From assembly GCA_035626395.1 (NCBI GenBank), contig DASPNR010000011.1, forward strand, positions 158,504 to 222,503: a stretch of DNA of 64,000 nucleotides. Direction: 5' to 3'. Position 1 is the first letter of the stretch. Every line of letters begins with the position of its first letter. The notes under the pieces were generated by a model. It was given only the letters and a program-made list of their open reading frames with translations, ran no database searches and was not told the DNA's origin. The DNA comes from Candidatus Limnocylindrales bacterium. GTDB lineage: Bacteria; Desulfobacterota; Binatia; UBA1149; CAITLU01. Below, one piece after another: positions 53,005-61,339 of this stretch. A program made the position numbers and the translations under genes.

Positions 53005-53244
53005 GTGGAACCAAATCAACCTAAATCCCAGGCCGCTCTCGAAGTGGTATGGACCGTCCACGAGGTGGCGAGCTACCTGCGGGTGACGACAAAAACGGTT
53101 TACAATCTAGTCGAGCGGCGGGAACTGCGGAGTTTCCGGGTTGGGCGGGTTCTTAGATTCCATATGGATGACGTAATGCGGTTCGTGGCCAAACAGCGAT
53201 TGCGCGCGGGGGGTGATGATGGGACGCCGAGCAACGAACAGTAA
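53005..53244 (+). CDS. Excisionase-type helix-turn-helix protein
   Basis: 79 aa from a GTG at 53005. WTVHEVASYLRVTTKTVYNL followed by RRELRSFRVGRVLRFHMDDV is the classic HTH_17/MerR-like excisionase fold. Such proteins act as excision factors, regulators or DNA-recognition subunits. Here it overlaps the DUF4007 gene by about 30 bases. It therefore belongs to the operon and may serve as its DNA-binding subunit or autoregulator rather than as an excisionase. Confidence 0.82.
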   Translation: MEPNQPKSQAALEVVWTVHEVASYLRVTTKTVYNLVERRELRSFRVGRVLRFHMDDVMRFVAKQRLRAGGDDGTPSNEQ

Positions 53245-54178
53245 GGTCGCCCGCTTAGGATTCACCGGGCACGAGACCTTCCCGTTTCGAATCACCTGGC
53301 CGAAGAAGGCATTGGACGCTGTACTAGCTGACCCTCAAGTTTTTGGCAGGGAGGACGCCCTTGTCACGCTCGGGGTTGGCAAGAACATGGTTAGGTCGAT
53401 GCGGCACTGGGGCCTCGCCCTCAACATCTTGTGCGAGCGTGAACTGGGCGCGTTGAGGGGAGAGCCGGCGGTTCAGCCGACCGACTTCGGTCGAGCGCTG
53501 CTGTCCGAATGGGATCCTTACTTGGAGGATCCCGCAAGTCTTTGGATGCTTCACTGGCAGTTAGTGCGATCTCCGGCGCGCACCGCGACGTGGTATTACG
53601 CCTTCAACGTGCTGCCGCGGTTGGAGTTTACGCGCAGTGACCTCGTGAAGGCTGTGCGGACCTGGGCGGAAGGCCACGGTGCCCGGGCGGCGGATCGCAG
53701 CATAGTCCGCGACGTCGACTGCTTCGTGCGGACGTACGCGGCGTCTCGACCAACACGAACTGTACCACTAGAAGACACACTTCTGTGTCCGCTCGCGGAG
53801 CTTGGGCTAGTCCGAACAGCGGATTCTGGACGTTCGTTTGTTCTAGAACGAGCTGACCGCCCTGGGTTGCCTGATGAACTGGTCGCCTCCGTGCTCGTGG
53901 ACTTTCTCGTTCGGCGGTTTGAGGGCCTAAGTACAATCGCGTTTGACGACATCGCTTTTGCTGCAGGCTCTCCGGGGCGTGTGTTCGTCTTTTCCGAGGA
54001 GGCCTTTTTAGTCCGTCTTGAGCGACTTGAGCGTATTACGGCTGGAAAGCTGGCTTACGACGAGACCGCAGGCCTACGACAGATTGCGATCCGGGGGACA
54101 CTCCCCACCAGCTTGGAAATCATGTCGGACTACTTTCAGAAAGCTCGACTCGACGTTCGCCGCGGGGTCGCCGCGTGA
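53216..54178 (+). CDS. DUF4007 family protein
   Basis: 320 aa from the ATG at 53216 (GTG 53213 and ATG 53219 are alternatives; a G-rich ribosome site precedes all three). The N-terminal signature LGFTGHETFPFRITWPKKAL followed by TLGVGKNMVRSMRHWGLAL marks DUF4007, a family encoded beside PAPS-reductase-like genes in predicted DNA-modification/defence clusters. The N-terminal part looks winged-helical (inference), suggesting DNA or ATPase binding. The stop overlaps the start of the ATPase gene (GTGA), so translational coupling is likely. Confidence 0.82.
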   Translation: MMGRRATNSKVARLGFTGHETFPFRITWPKKALDAVLADPQVFGREDALVTLGVGKNMVRSMRHWGLALNILCERELGALRGEPAVQPTDFGRALLSEWDPYLEDPASLWMLHWQLVRSPARTATWYYAFNVLPRLEFTRSDLVKAVRTWAEGHGARAADRSIVRDVDCFVRTYAASRPTRTVPLEDTLLCPLAELGLVRTADSGRSFVLERADRPGLPDELVASVLVDFLVRRFEGLSTIAFDDIAFAAGSPGRVFVFSEEAFLVRLERLERITAGKLAYDETAGLRQIAIRGTLPTSLEIMSDYFQKARLDVRRGVAA

Positions 54179-57100
54179 AGCAATCGACACCGAAGACTTG
54201 GGCCGATCTAATCTCCGTCCGTTCCCGTTATCGACGCTCAGTTCACCTGGAGCGCGACACAGCGCGAGATGATTGGCTAGAAGGCTATGTTGTCACGCCG
54301 CTCGTTCGGCGAGTTTTACGTCGCATCGCAGATGGCTTAGTCGCGCGTGACACGGCGCGGGCCTGGAGTCTCACCGGCCCTTACGGTTCCGGCAAGTCGG
54401 CCTTTGCCCTCTTCCTGACAGGACTTCTTCGCGTTCCCAAGACACCGAAAGGGGCGGGTGCTCGCGCTCTGTTGAAGCAGGCCGATCCGCAGCTGTGGGC
54501 GTCGCTCTTCGGCAAATCAGGGACCATCGCAGAGGCGGGCGGACTACATCCCATCGTCATAACAGGCGAACGAGCACCGCTCGACGAGGCATTATTGCGC
54601 GCACTCCTTGCGAGCGCTGCGGGCTTCTGGAGCCGCCGGCCACCGCAAGTGCTCTCGAAGATCCGTGACGCACATGCAAAGCTGCTCGAAGGTCGCCCGA
54701 TCAATACGCATATCATCGTCACGCTGGTCGAGGAGTACGCGCGGAAGGTTCAGGAGTCGGCCACGTCGGGTCAAGGAATTCTCATAATCGTTGATGAGGC
54801 AGGCAAGTTCCTTGAATTCGCATCCCAGCATCCTACCAGAGGTGATATTCATCTGTTTCAGGAACTGGCCGAAGCGGCCAATCGAAGCGGTGACACCCCG
54901 ATTGTCTTTGTTACGCTTCTCCACCAGGCGTTTGAGCGATATGCCGGGCGTGTCGGCGTTGCCCAGAGAAACGATTGGGCCAAAGTACAGGGACGTTTCG
55001 AAGACATCGCGTTCCTCGAGTCCCTTGATCAGGTAGTACGGCTGATAGGCACTGCCATTGAGAAGCCACGGCTACCGGCGAAAATCGTGACGGACACCCG
55101 CGTTATCGCACAAGATCTCGAATCGTGCACCGCCGCCCTCGCGCACTCCGACGAGGACGTCGCGTCGCTACTTTCGACGTGTGCGCCGCTTCATCCCGTG
55201 ACCGCTCTGCTTTTGGGTCCTTTGTTTCGCAGCGGTCTATCGCAGAATGAACGCTCACTCTTCGCGTTCTTGGGCTCAACAGAGCCAGGGGCCTTCCAAT
55301 CGTTTCTCGGCGAAGCACGCTCCGGACCAATCGAAGACTGGCCCTTGTATGGTATCGACCGTCTCTACGATTACGTAGCTACCGCTTGGGGTGCCCGCCT
55401 GTATGGTGTTGTAGGACGTCGATGGGCACAGGTGGACGAGGCACTTCGCCGATTGCCCGAATCCTCGGGTGATCTCGAAGCGAGGATCGTCAAGACGATC
55501 GGACTTTTGAACGTTGTGTCTTCGGCGACCGGCTTATCGGCGTCCGACGACCTCATTCGCTCGGCGGTGGGAGTTGGGAGAGGTACAAGCGAACGTCAGT
55601 ACCTCCTTGCGATGAAACGATTGGTGCAGGCTTCGTTGGTCGTTTTTCGTAAGTATCGGGCGGCGTACCAACTTTGGGAGGGGAGCGATCTTAATATCGA
55701 TGATTTGATAAGGTCCGCATATCAAAAAGCGGACCTTCAGCGGACGCTCATTCCGCGTCTTGAACGCCTCGTCCCACCGCAACCCCTGGTCGCCAAGAGA
55801 CATCTTTTTACTACCGGGACCATCCGTTACTTCTCTATTTCGTATTGCGATGAGAGCCAGATCGACGAGGGGCTTTCGACGCGACGAGGCGAGGAGGATG
55901 GACTCGTTTGGTTGATGCTTCCAACTAGTGAGCGGATTGCTGGCGAGGTCCGCCAACGGCTGACCGAGGCCTTCATGTGGCTGAAAGTTGGTCCGTCGGA
56001 TATCCCTGTTCTCGTTTGTATGCCGGATGACGCTGAAGTCATTCGTGATGCCGCCTACGAGGTCGGTGCCATTGAGTGGGTTCTGTCACAAACTCAGCAG
56101 CTCCACAGCGACCCTATCGCAAGACGGGAATTGGAAGGCCGGTTGGCAGATGCGGAGAGTCAGCTGCGGATGCTACTACTCGGGCTGTGGAGTGGTGAGG
56201 CGACGACGCAGTGGTATGGACGCAACGGCCGAATCGATGGTCTCAGATCGGGTCGATCAATCAGTGCGTTCCTTTCGGAGCTCTGTGATCATGCTTACGA
56301 GCACGCACCCTATATCCATAGTGAGCTGTTGAATCGGCGTCAGCTCTCAACGCCTGCGGCGGGTGCACGGCGAAACCTGGCGGAAGCCATTGTCGAACGG
56401 GGAGATCAAAAGAATCTCGGCTTCGAAGGTAATCCGCCTGAACTCGCCATGTATCGTTCGATATTGCAGGCTCACAGCCTCCATGTCGAGACGTCGGCAG
56501 GGTGGTGCTTCGTTCCGCCAGCCAACGCGCAGCGCGGGGGTCTACAGCAGGTTTGGGCCGCAATCTACAGTAAACTCGAAGGTTCGGAGCGGAAACGACG
56601 TTCACTCGCCGACCTCTACGACACGCTCAGTGCACCGCCGTATGGCGTCAAGCAGGGCGTGCTGCCGCTTCTGGTGCTCGTCTGTCTCGTGCAACTCGCC
56701 GATGAGGTGGCAGTCTACGAGGATGATCGGTTCATCCCGCGACTTTCTGGTCCTATCGTCGAGCGCATGCTTCGTAGTCCGAAGCGGTTTGAAGTCCAAA
56801 GATTCCACGTGGACGGCCCACGTGCCGACCTTTTCGCAAGACTAGCGCACCTCTTGCTTGGAAAGGGCGAACGCAAAGGGAGGCAGATCGTCCCCATCGT
56901 TCGCAGCCTCGTCAGCCGAGTTTCAACGCTCTCCGAGTATGCCCGTCGCACCAAGCAGGTCTCGCCCCACGCCGCTGCAATCCGGGAGGTATTGCTTCGC
57001 GCGCAGGAGCCACACACGCTCTTGGTTCGTGACCTCCCGCGAGCGTGTGGCTTTGACGGGCTCGAGTCATCCCGAGCGGTGCGTCGTGAGGATGTGGCTG

Positions 57101-57741
57101 CATTCGTAGAGAGGCTTCGTGATGCATTGGCTGAGCTTGAGAGTGCCGATGCTAGCTTGCGGTCGCGGCTCTCGGAGCGGCTGGGCCAAGCGTTCGATGT
57201 TCGCGGCGATGCCAATCGTCTAAGGACGGAGCTCTCTCACCGAGCCGCACGCGTTGAAGCCATTGTCGTGGAGCCGTCCGTTCGAACTCTGGTGGGGCGA
57301 CTCCGAGATACCTCTCTTTCGGCAGATGACTGGCTGGTTTCATTGGCAACATTATTGTCGGGCAAGCCTCCCACAACATGGCATGATGTGGACATCGATC
57401 GCTTTGAGGCTGCGCTCGGTGTCGCTGCTAAGAAATTCGCGACGTTCGAAGCCCTTACGTTCGGCGCTGATTCTCCGTCACATGCAGACGTGGACGCGCT
57501 GCTGCTTCGGGTTTCTGTTGCACGACCGGGTCTTGTGGAGCGTGCACGAGTAGTTACCGTGAGCAGCCCAGACGCCGCGCGTGTCGGCCGCTGTAGAGAG
57601 GCCCTAGCTGAGATGGTCCGTGGGCATCGCTCTGAGCTGGGACATGTTGAGCTGTTAGCGGCGCTCTCGTTAGCGATCGAGGACCTCTTGGATGAGGATG
57701 CTGCGGAGCACACGTCAGAAGAGCGAGGTACTCAGTCATGA
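54175..57741 (+). CDS. Large P-loop ATPase of the DUF4007/PAPS-reductase-type defence cluster
   Basis: 1,188 aa from the GTG at 54175, overlapping the DUF4007 stop. Walker A is GPYGSGKS at residues 68-75. Walker B is ILIIVDEAGKF at about 202-212. Length and layout (N-terminal AAA-like ATPase, long helical C-terminus) recall BrxC/PglY-type ATPases of BREX and the ATPases next to DUF4007. It could not be placed in a named family. The C-terminal 250 residues are Arg/Glu-rich with coiled-coil potential. The stop overlaps the next start (ATGA). It probably forms a complex with DUF4007 that loads or powers DNA modification. Confidence 0.8.
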   Translation: MKQSTPKTWADLISVRSRYRRSVHLERDTARDDWLEGYVVTPLVRRVLRRIADGLVARDTARAWSLTGPYGSGKSAFALFLTGLLRVPKTPKGAGARALLKQADPQLWASLFGKSGTIAEAGGLHPIVITGERAPLDEALLRALLASAAGFWSRRPPQVLSKIRDAHAKLLEGRPINTHIIVTLVEEYARKVQESATSGQGILIIVDEAGKFLEFASQHPTRGDIHLFQELAEAANRSGDTPIVFVTLLHQAFERYAGRVGVAQRNDWAKVQGRFEDIAFLESLDQVVRLIGTAIEKPRLPAKIVTDTRVIAQDLESCTAALAHSDEDVASLLSTCAPLHPVTALLLGPLFRSGLSQNERSLFAFLGSTEPGAFQSFLGEARSGPIEDWPLYGIDRLYDYVATAWGARLYGVVGRRWAQVDEALRRLPESSGDLEARIVKTIGLLNVVSSATGLSASDDLIRSAVGVGRGTSERQYLLAMKRLVQASLVVFRKYRAAYQLWEGSDLNIDDLIRSAYQKADLQRTLIPRLERLVPPQPLVAKRHLFTTGTIRYFSISYCDESQIDEGLSTRRGEEDGLVWLMLPTSERIAGEVRQRLTEAFMWLKVGPSDIPVLVCMPDDAEVIRDAAYEVGAIEWVLSQTQQLHSDPIARRELEGRLADAESQLRMLLLGLWSGEATTQWYGRNGRIDGLRSGRSISAFLSELCDHAYEHAPYIHSELLNRRQLSTPAAGARRNLAEAIVERGDQKNLGFEGNPPELAMYRSILQAHSLHVETSAGWCFVPPANAQRGGLQQVWAAIYSKLEGSERKRRSLADLYDTLSAPPYGVKQGVLPLLVLVCLVQLADEVAVYEDDRFIPRLSGPIVERMLRSPKRFEVQRFHVDGPRADLFARLAHLLLGKGERKGRQIVPIVRSLVSRVSTLSEYARRTKQVSPHAAAIREVLLRAQEPHTLLVRDLPRACGFDGLESSRAVRREDVAAFVERLRDALAELESADASLRSRLSERLGQAFDVRGDANRLRTELSHRAARVEAIVVEPSVRTLVGRLRDTSLSADDWLVSLATLLSGKPPTTWHDVDIDRFEAALGVAAKKFATFEALTFGADSPSHADVDALLLRVSVARPGLVERARVVTVSSPDAARVGRCREALAEMVRGHRSELGHVELLAALSLAIEDLLDEDAAEHTSEERGTQS

Positions 57742-58541
57742 CCGCGGAGCGGGTTCGGCATATTCTTGGATTATCGGGTGGAAAGGATAGCGCGGCATTG
57801 GCGGTGTATTTGCGCGACCGAATCCCCGAGATGGAGTACATCTTTACCGATACCCAGAAGGAGCTTCCGGAAACCTACGAGTATTTGGCTAAGTTGGAAG
57901 CGTATCTTGGAAAACCGATAGCTCGCCTGAACGCCGACCGCGGTTTTGATCATTGGCTTGAGGTTCACGGCAACTATCTCCCATCTCCGAGAAGCCGTTG
58001 GTGTACCCGAGTGCTGAAGCTAGTCCCCTTCGAGCGTTACGTGGGAGACGGCCCCGTCGTAACCTACATCGGCATACGCGCGGATGAAGACCGCGACGGA
58101 TACATCTCTACAAAGGAGAACATCACGGCGCGCTTCCCTTTCAAGGAAGACGGTATCAAGAAAGCTGACGTTCTCAGAATTCTGGACGAAGCCGGGCTGG
58201 GGCTTCCTGATTATTACAAATGGCGTTCGCGGTCTGGTTGCTACTTTTGTTTCTTCCAGCGGAAAAACGAGTGGTTGGGGCTGAAGGGCAATCACCCGGA
58301 GCTGTTCGAGGAAGCCAAGTCGTACGAGAAGACCGATCTGGAATCGGGGAAACGATATACCTGGCAACAGAACGAAAGCCTTGAAGAGCTGGAAAATGAA
58401 AGCCGCGCGCGGAAGATCCGCGACGGAGAGGCACGTAAGAGGACCACGTCAAAGGGCACAACTCTCGTGTCGATCCTCGGAGAAGCGATCGAGCCACAGG
58501 AAGACGACGACGAATCTTCCTGTTTAATATGCCACTTGTAG
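57738..58541 (+). CDS. DndC-like PAPS-reductase/PP-loop sulfur-transfer protein
   Basis: 267 aa from the ATG at 57738. The PP-loop SGGKDS is at residues 13-18, near the extreme N-terminus. Cys 89 (SRWCTR), Cys 168 and 171 (SGCYFCFFQ) recall the Fe-S cysteines of DndC, and Cys 262/265 form an extra CLIC pair at the C-terminus. DndC activates the DNA backbone for phosphorothioate formation with ATP. The protein is shorter than typical DndC (roughly 350-500 aa). Sulfur must come from a cysteine desulfurase encoded elsewhere. It is the last gene of the forward arm. Confidence 0.82.
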   Translation: MTAERVRHILGLSGGKDSAALAVYLRDRIPEMEYIFTDTQKELPETYEYLAKLEAYLGKPIARLNADRGFDHWLEVHGNYLPSPRSRWCTRVLKLVPFERYVGDGPVVTYIGIRADEDRDGYISTKENITARFPFKEDGIKKADVLRILDEAGLGLPDYYKWRSRSGCYFCFFQRKNEWLGLKGNHPELFEEAKSYEKTDLESGKRYTWQQNESLEELENESRARKIRDGEARKRTTSKGTTLVSILGEAIEPQEDDDESSCLICHL

Positions 58542-58551
58542 TCGGGGGCAG

Positions 58552-58565
58552 CTTAGGCGGCTAAG
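58552..58565. terminator. Small hairpin between convergent arms
   Basis: CTTAG-GCGG-CTAAG lies in the 50-base gap between the convergent DndC-like and PLD genes, followed by TGTTT. The stem is only five base pairs, so this is a weak candidate for a two-way terminator. Confidence 0.3.
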
Positions 58566-58591
58566 TGTTTCTCCATCAATTAAAGGAGCGC

Positions 58592-59521
58592 TTAAACGGG
58601 CGTTGCTACGTCGACGTTAGACGCCCGACCTATCAGCTCCGAGTGCGCCGGACGACGGTAGGTGTACCGTCGTGGCAAGAAATACATCAACCAACGAAAT
58701 AGCGTTTGCCACGCGTGCGATGAATCGAGCGTTGGTGCGTGTGCATAGATATGGTCGCGCACCTCTCCGAATCGGCGTTCCTTTACGGATACAAAGCGAT
58801 CCACGGCCGCTACGACCGGCATCGTCAGTAGTCGCGTCCCGACGACCATTTCGAAAGCGCTTGGATTCAGGCCCGGCGGTATTTGAAGGACATGGAGGTC
58901 GCGCAGGGCCGGCAGTCGCGAACTCGATGGCACGACCTCTGCGTTGCCACAATACATCTCATACAGGTCCTCCGGTTGCCGAGATGCTGGGAGCCAAACA
59001 CCGATGTCGAAGGTCGCATCGCCGCCCGGACGTTCGTCCTCTACCTTCGATATTTGCGTGGACAGCATTTGTACAGCTTGAGCGGTACAACGATAAAGGT
59101 CGTCTGTTACTTCGACGACATTTTCGAACACGTTCGCTTCAAAGTTTTGGATGGCGACTACGGAGCTTGGCAGCTCCACAAGGAGTTCCAAGTTCGGCGA
59201 CATTGTTAAGCCAAGTGCGCGTGCTGTAAGGTTCGCCGACCCGACCAGGCAGGTGTGGTCGCCACGGTAGTATTTTGCGTGAAGGTCGTGGCGCAAAAAA
59301 AGCCTCCCCAGCGGCCGATCTCGAAAACACAGCCAGACATCTAGGTCTGATACACCTTGTACGATCTCTTCAGGCCACCAACGAGTGATCGCTGTTACGG
59401 CAACCGTATCGGGAACTGCTCTCAGTACGCGGTTCACGATTGGAGCTTTCATGAATGGCGCAACAATCACAATCTCTTTCTCCGTGGAGCAACAAAGCCG
59501 CTCGATCTGAGAAAAGATCAC
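58592..59521 (-). CDS. PLD-family nuclease-like protein
   Basis: 309 aa from the GTG at 59521, nine bases after the GHKL gene stop. One HKD-type motif is clear: His 81 and Lys 83 (HDLHAKYYRGD) followed by GSANLTARAL. This matches the phospholipase-D superfamily of nucleases, including DrmC of DISARM. A second HKD motif is not evident, so a homodimer would be needed for catalysis. The C-terminal 150 residues are unrecognised. As third gene of the reverse arm behind a helicase and a GHKL ATPase, it is the likely effector nuclease. Confidence 0.78.
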   Translation of the reverse strand: MIFSQIERLCCSTEKEIVIVAPFMKAPIVNRVLRAVPDTVAVTAITRWWPEEIVQGVSDLDVWLCFRDRPLGRLFLRHDLHAKYYRGDHTCLVGSANLTARALGLTMSPNLELLVELPSSVVAIQNFEANVFENVVEVTDDLYRCTAQAVQMLSTQISKVEDERPGGDATFDIGVWLPASRQPEDLYEMYCGNAEVVPSSSRLPALRDLHVLQIPPGLNPSAFEMVVGTRLLTMPVVAAVDRFVSVKERRFGEVRDHIYAHAPTLDSSHAWQTLFRWLMYFLPRRYTYRRPAHSELIGRASNVDVATPV

Positions 59522-59530
59522 AGTCGTCCA

Positions 59531-61339
59531 CTATGTGTTCCTGAGGAAGCGTGCAGCTACGCGACCCCAATCCGTCCGAATGTCTTGAATCTCCTCTCGT
59601 TTCTCTTCTGAAGGTTGCTCGTCCTCATACCGCGCCCACGCCATCAGAAGCAGCTTCAGCCCACGGTTCGCGCGCGTAAGTCGCTCGCGAAGATGTTCTG
59701 GCGACAGGTCGTCATCCACGTCCTCTTCAAGGACTTCGACGAGGTTTTTGTAGGCGGGATGGTTGATGTTGATCTTGATGAGAATCTCTCCTGCGACCGG
59801 ACGCACGGTAAAAAACGACCGGCCTTCGAGATTCGCCTCCGCAAATGTGTACTTGATCCCCGACTCGATCGTCCGTGCGGCGAGCTCGCGTGCCTGCTCT
59901 TCGCCGAGACCAGTATCGACCAGTTCCTGCGTCAGGGTTGCGGTTCGCTCCGCCTCAGGAAGTTGCTCGTCGGCATCGCTGAAGCCCTCGTGGCCTTCGA
60001 GTTGCCGTTCCCTGGTTACTTCAGTGGCCTGAACCTCGGGAGCATTCGGATCGTAACGTTTGCGACCTTTACCAGTGCCCTTGTGCTGAACTTTGATCAG
60101 GTTGCGGAGAGTGCCGAGACGGCGGTCGATTAGCGAGATTATATCCATGAGTGGAAGCGTGGGATCCTCGTCTTCCTTGAGATTGTCCAAACGCTCAGTC
60201 AGCGAGGTTTCGCCGCCGGAGAGCAGGCTCTTGATATTCGAGGCGACCTCCGAAAAATGTCGTGCAGCCTGCTTGTTGTTCGTGACGCCAAAGAGCTCGT
60301 CCAGGCTGGGAGGGAAGTCTACCTCCACGCCCCACCATCTTTCTCGGGGGTCGTAGCCATTAACCAAAGCTTGGTCCATGTCGAGTTCCCGATCTGCACG
60401 GACCAGCGAGACCCCAATATTCCTCGCCGCGTGCTTGCCATAATCGGTGGCGCCTGCGTTAGGGCGGTTGCGTGCTTCCTCTCGTGCGAAACTAAAGCGG
60501 ATCTTTACAGTGTGACAAACCCCCTGGAATTCAATCTCCATTGGGATTTCGTAGTTATCGCCGTCGTGCTGGAACAGCGGTTCATTATCGTACGGAGCGG
60601 GCGTGGAGCTTGGAACCATTAAGTACATCGGATCGTTCGCGACAGCGTAGTCATCGATTGTCATCGTAGTCGGATCGTCCTTCACGAAAGCGGCGAGGCG
60701 AATGGCCACGCGCCCGTCGTGTAGGAAGCGTCTGTACATACGCCCTATCAGGAATTCGGAGTTGCGGATCACGCTTAGGGCAGTGCGCCACATGCACCGA
60801 TCAAGTACCGACCACACCACCAGTGTACCGGATCGGGCCACGCTTCTCGCCACGGAGGTCCAGAGCTCGGGTAGTGCGCGTGGAGTTGGTGCCGGCACCT
60901 CACGCATTCGCGAGCGGGCCACCTCTTCAAGATCGATATAGCTGTACACCGAAGACGCCGGACCATCCGTCCATGACCAGACCTCGACCTTCTTACATTG
61001 GCTTATCGACGCGGATGGTAGCCCCATTCCGAAACGTCCAATGCCATTTCGATCGCCAAGATGGGTACCATTGCCGAATTGGAGCGCCATTCTCAGTACC
61101 TTGGCATCCATCCCTGAACCGTTGTCCAAGACCGCCACGTGAGCAATCCGTCGTCGTACCCGGTGCTGCACAAGCTCCTCATCCTCGCAGCAGAGGAGCT
61201 CGACTGATGTCGCCCCCGCCTGTATCGAGTTGTCAATGAGTTCCGCAACCGCATAGGCCGTATTGCGATAGCCGTTGTCGCGCATTGCTTGCACGGCGAG
61301 GTGGGTCGGTACTAGGTCAAAAGCGAGCGAATCGGCCAT
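59531..61339 (-). CDS. GHKL (HATPase, MORC/Hsp90-like) ATPase
   Basis: 602 aa from the ATG at 61339, which shares bases with the helicase stop (TGATG); the open frame's earlier start at 61357 is inside the helicase. The Bergerat ATP site is complete. The N box has Glu 33 and Asn 37 (AELIDNSIQAGA), the G1 box is VLDNGSGM (71-77), and the G2 box is GIGRFGMGLPSAS (99-111). Such ATPases act as nucleotide-driven clamps. Bacterial MORC-like versions sit in defence clusters. The C-terminal half (from LSLTERLDNLKED) is helical with Glu/Arg-rich stretches. Confidence 0.82.
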   Translation of the reverse strand: MADSLAFDLVPTHLAVQAMRDNGYRNTAYAVAELIDNSIQAGATSVELLCCEDEELVQHRVRRRIAHVAVLDNGSGMDAKVLRMALQFGNGTHLGDRNGIGRFGMGLPSASISQCKKVEVWSWTDGPASSVYSYIDLEEVARSRMREVPAPTPRALPELWTSVARSVARSGTLVVWSVLDRCMWRTALSVIRNSEFLIGRMYRRFLHDGRVAIRLAAFVKDDPTTMTIDDYAVANDPMYLMVPSSTPAPYDNEPLFQHDGDNYEIPMEIEFQGVCHTVKIRFSFAREEARNRPNAGATDYGKHAARNIGVSLVRADRELDMDQALVNGYDPRERWWGVEVDFPPSLDELFGVTNNKQAARHFSEVASNIKSLLSGGETSLTERLDNLKEDEDPTLPLMDIISLIDRRLGTLRNLIKVQHKGTGKGRKRYDPNAPEVQATEVTRERQLEGHEGFSDADEQLPEAERTATLTQELVDTGLGEEQARELAARTIESGIKYTFAEANLEGRSFFTVRPVAGEILIKININHPAYKNLVEVLEEDVDDDLSPEHLRERLTRANRGLKLLLMAWARYEDEQPSEEKREEIQDIRTDWGRVAARFLRNT

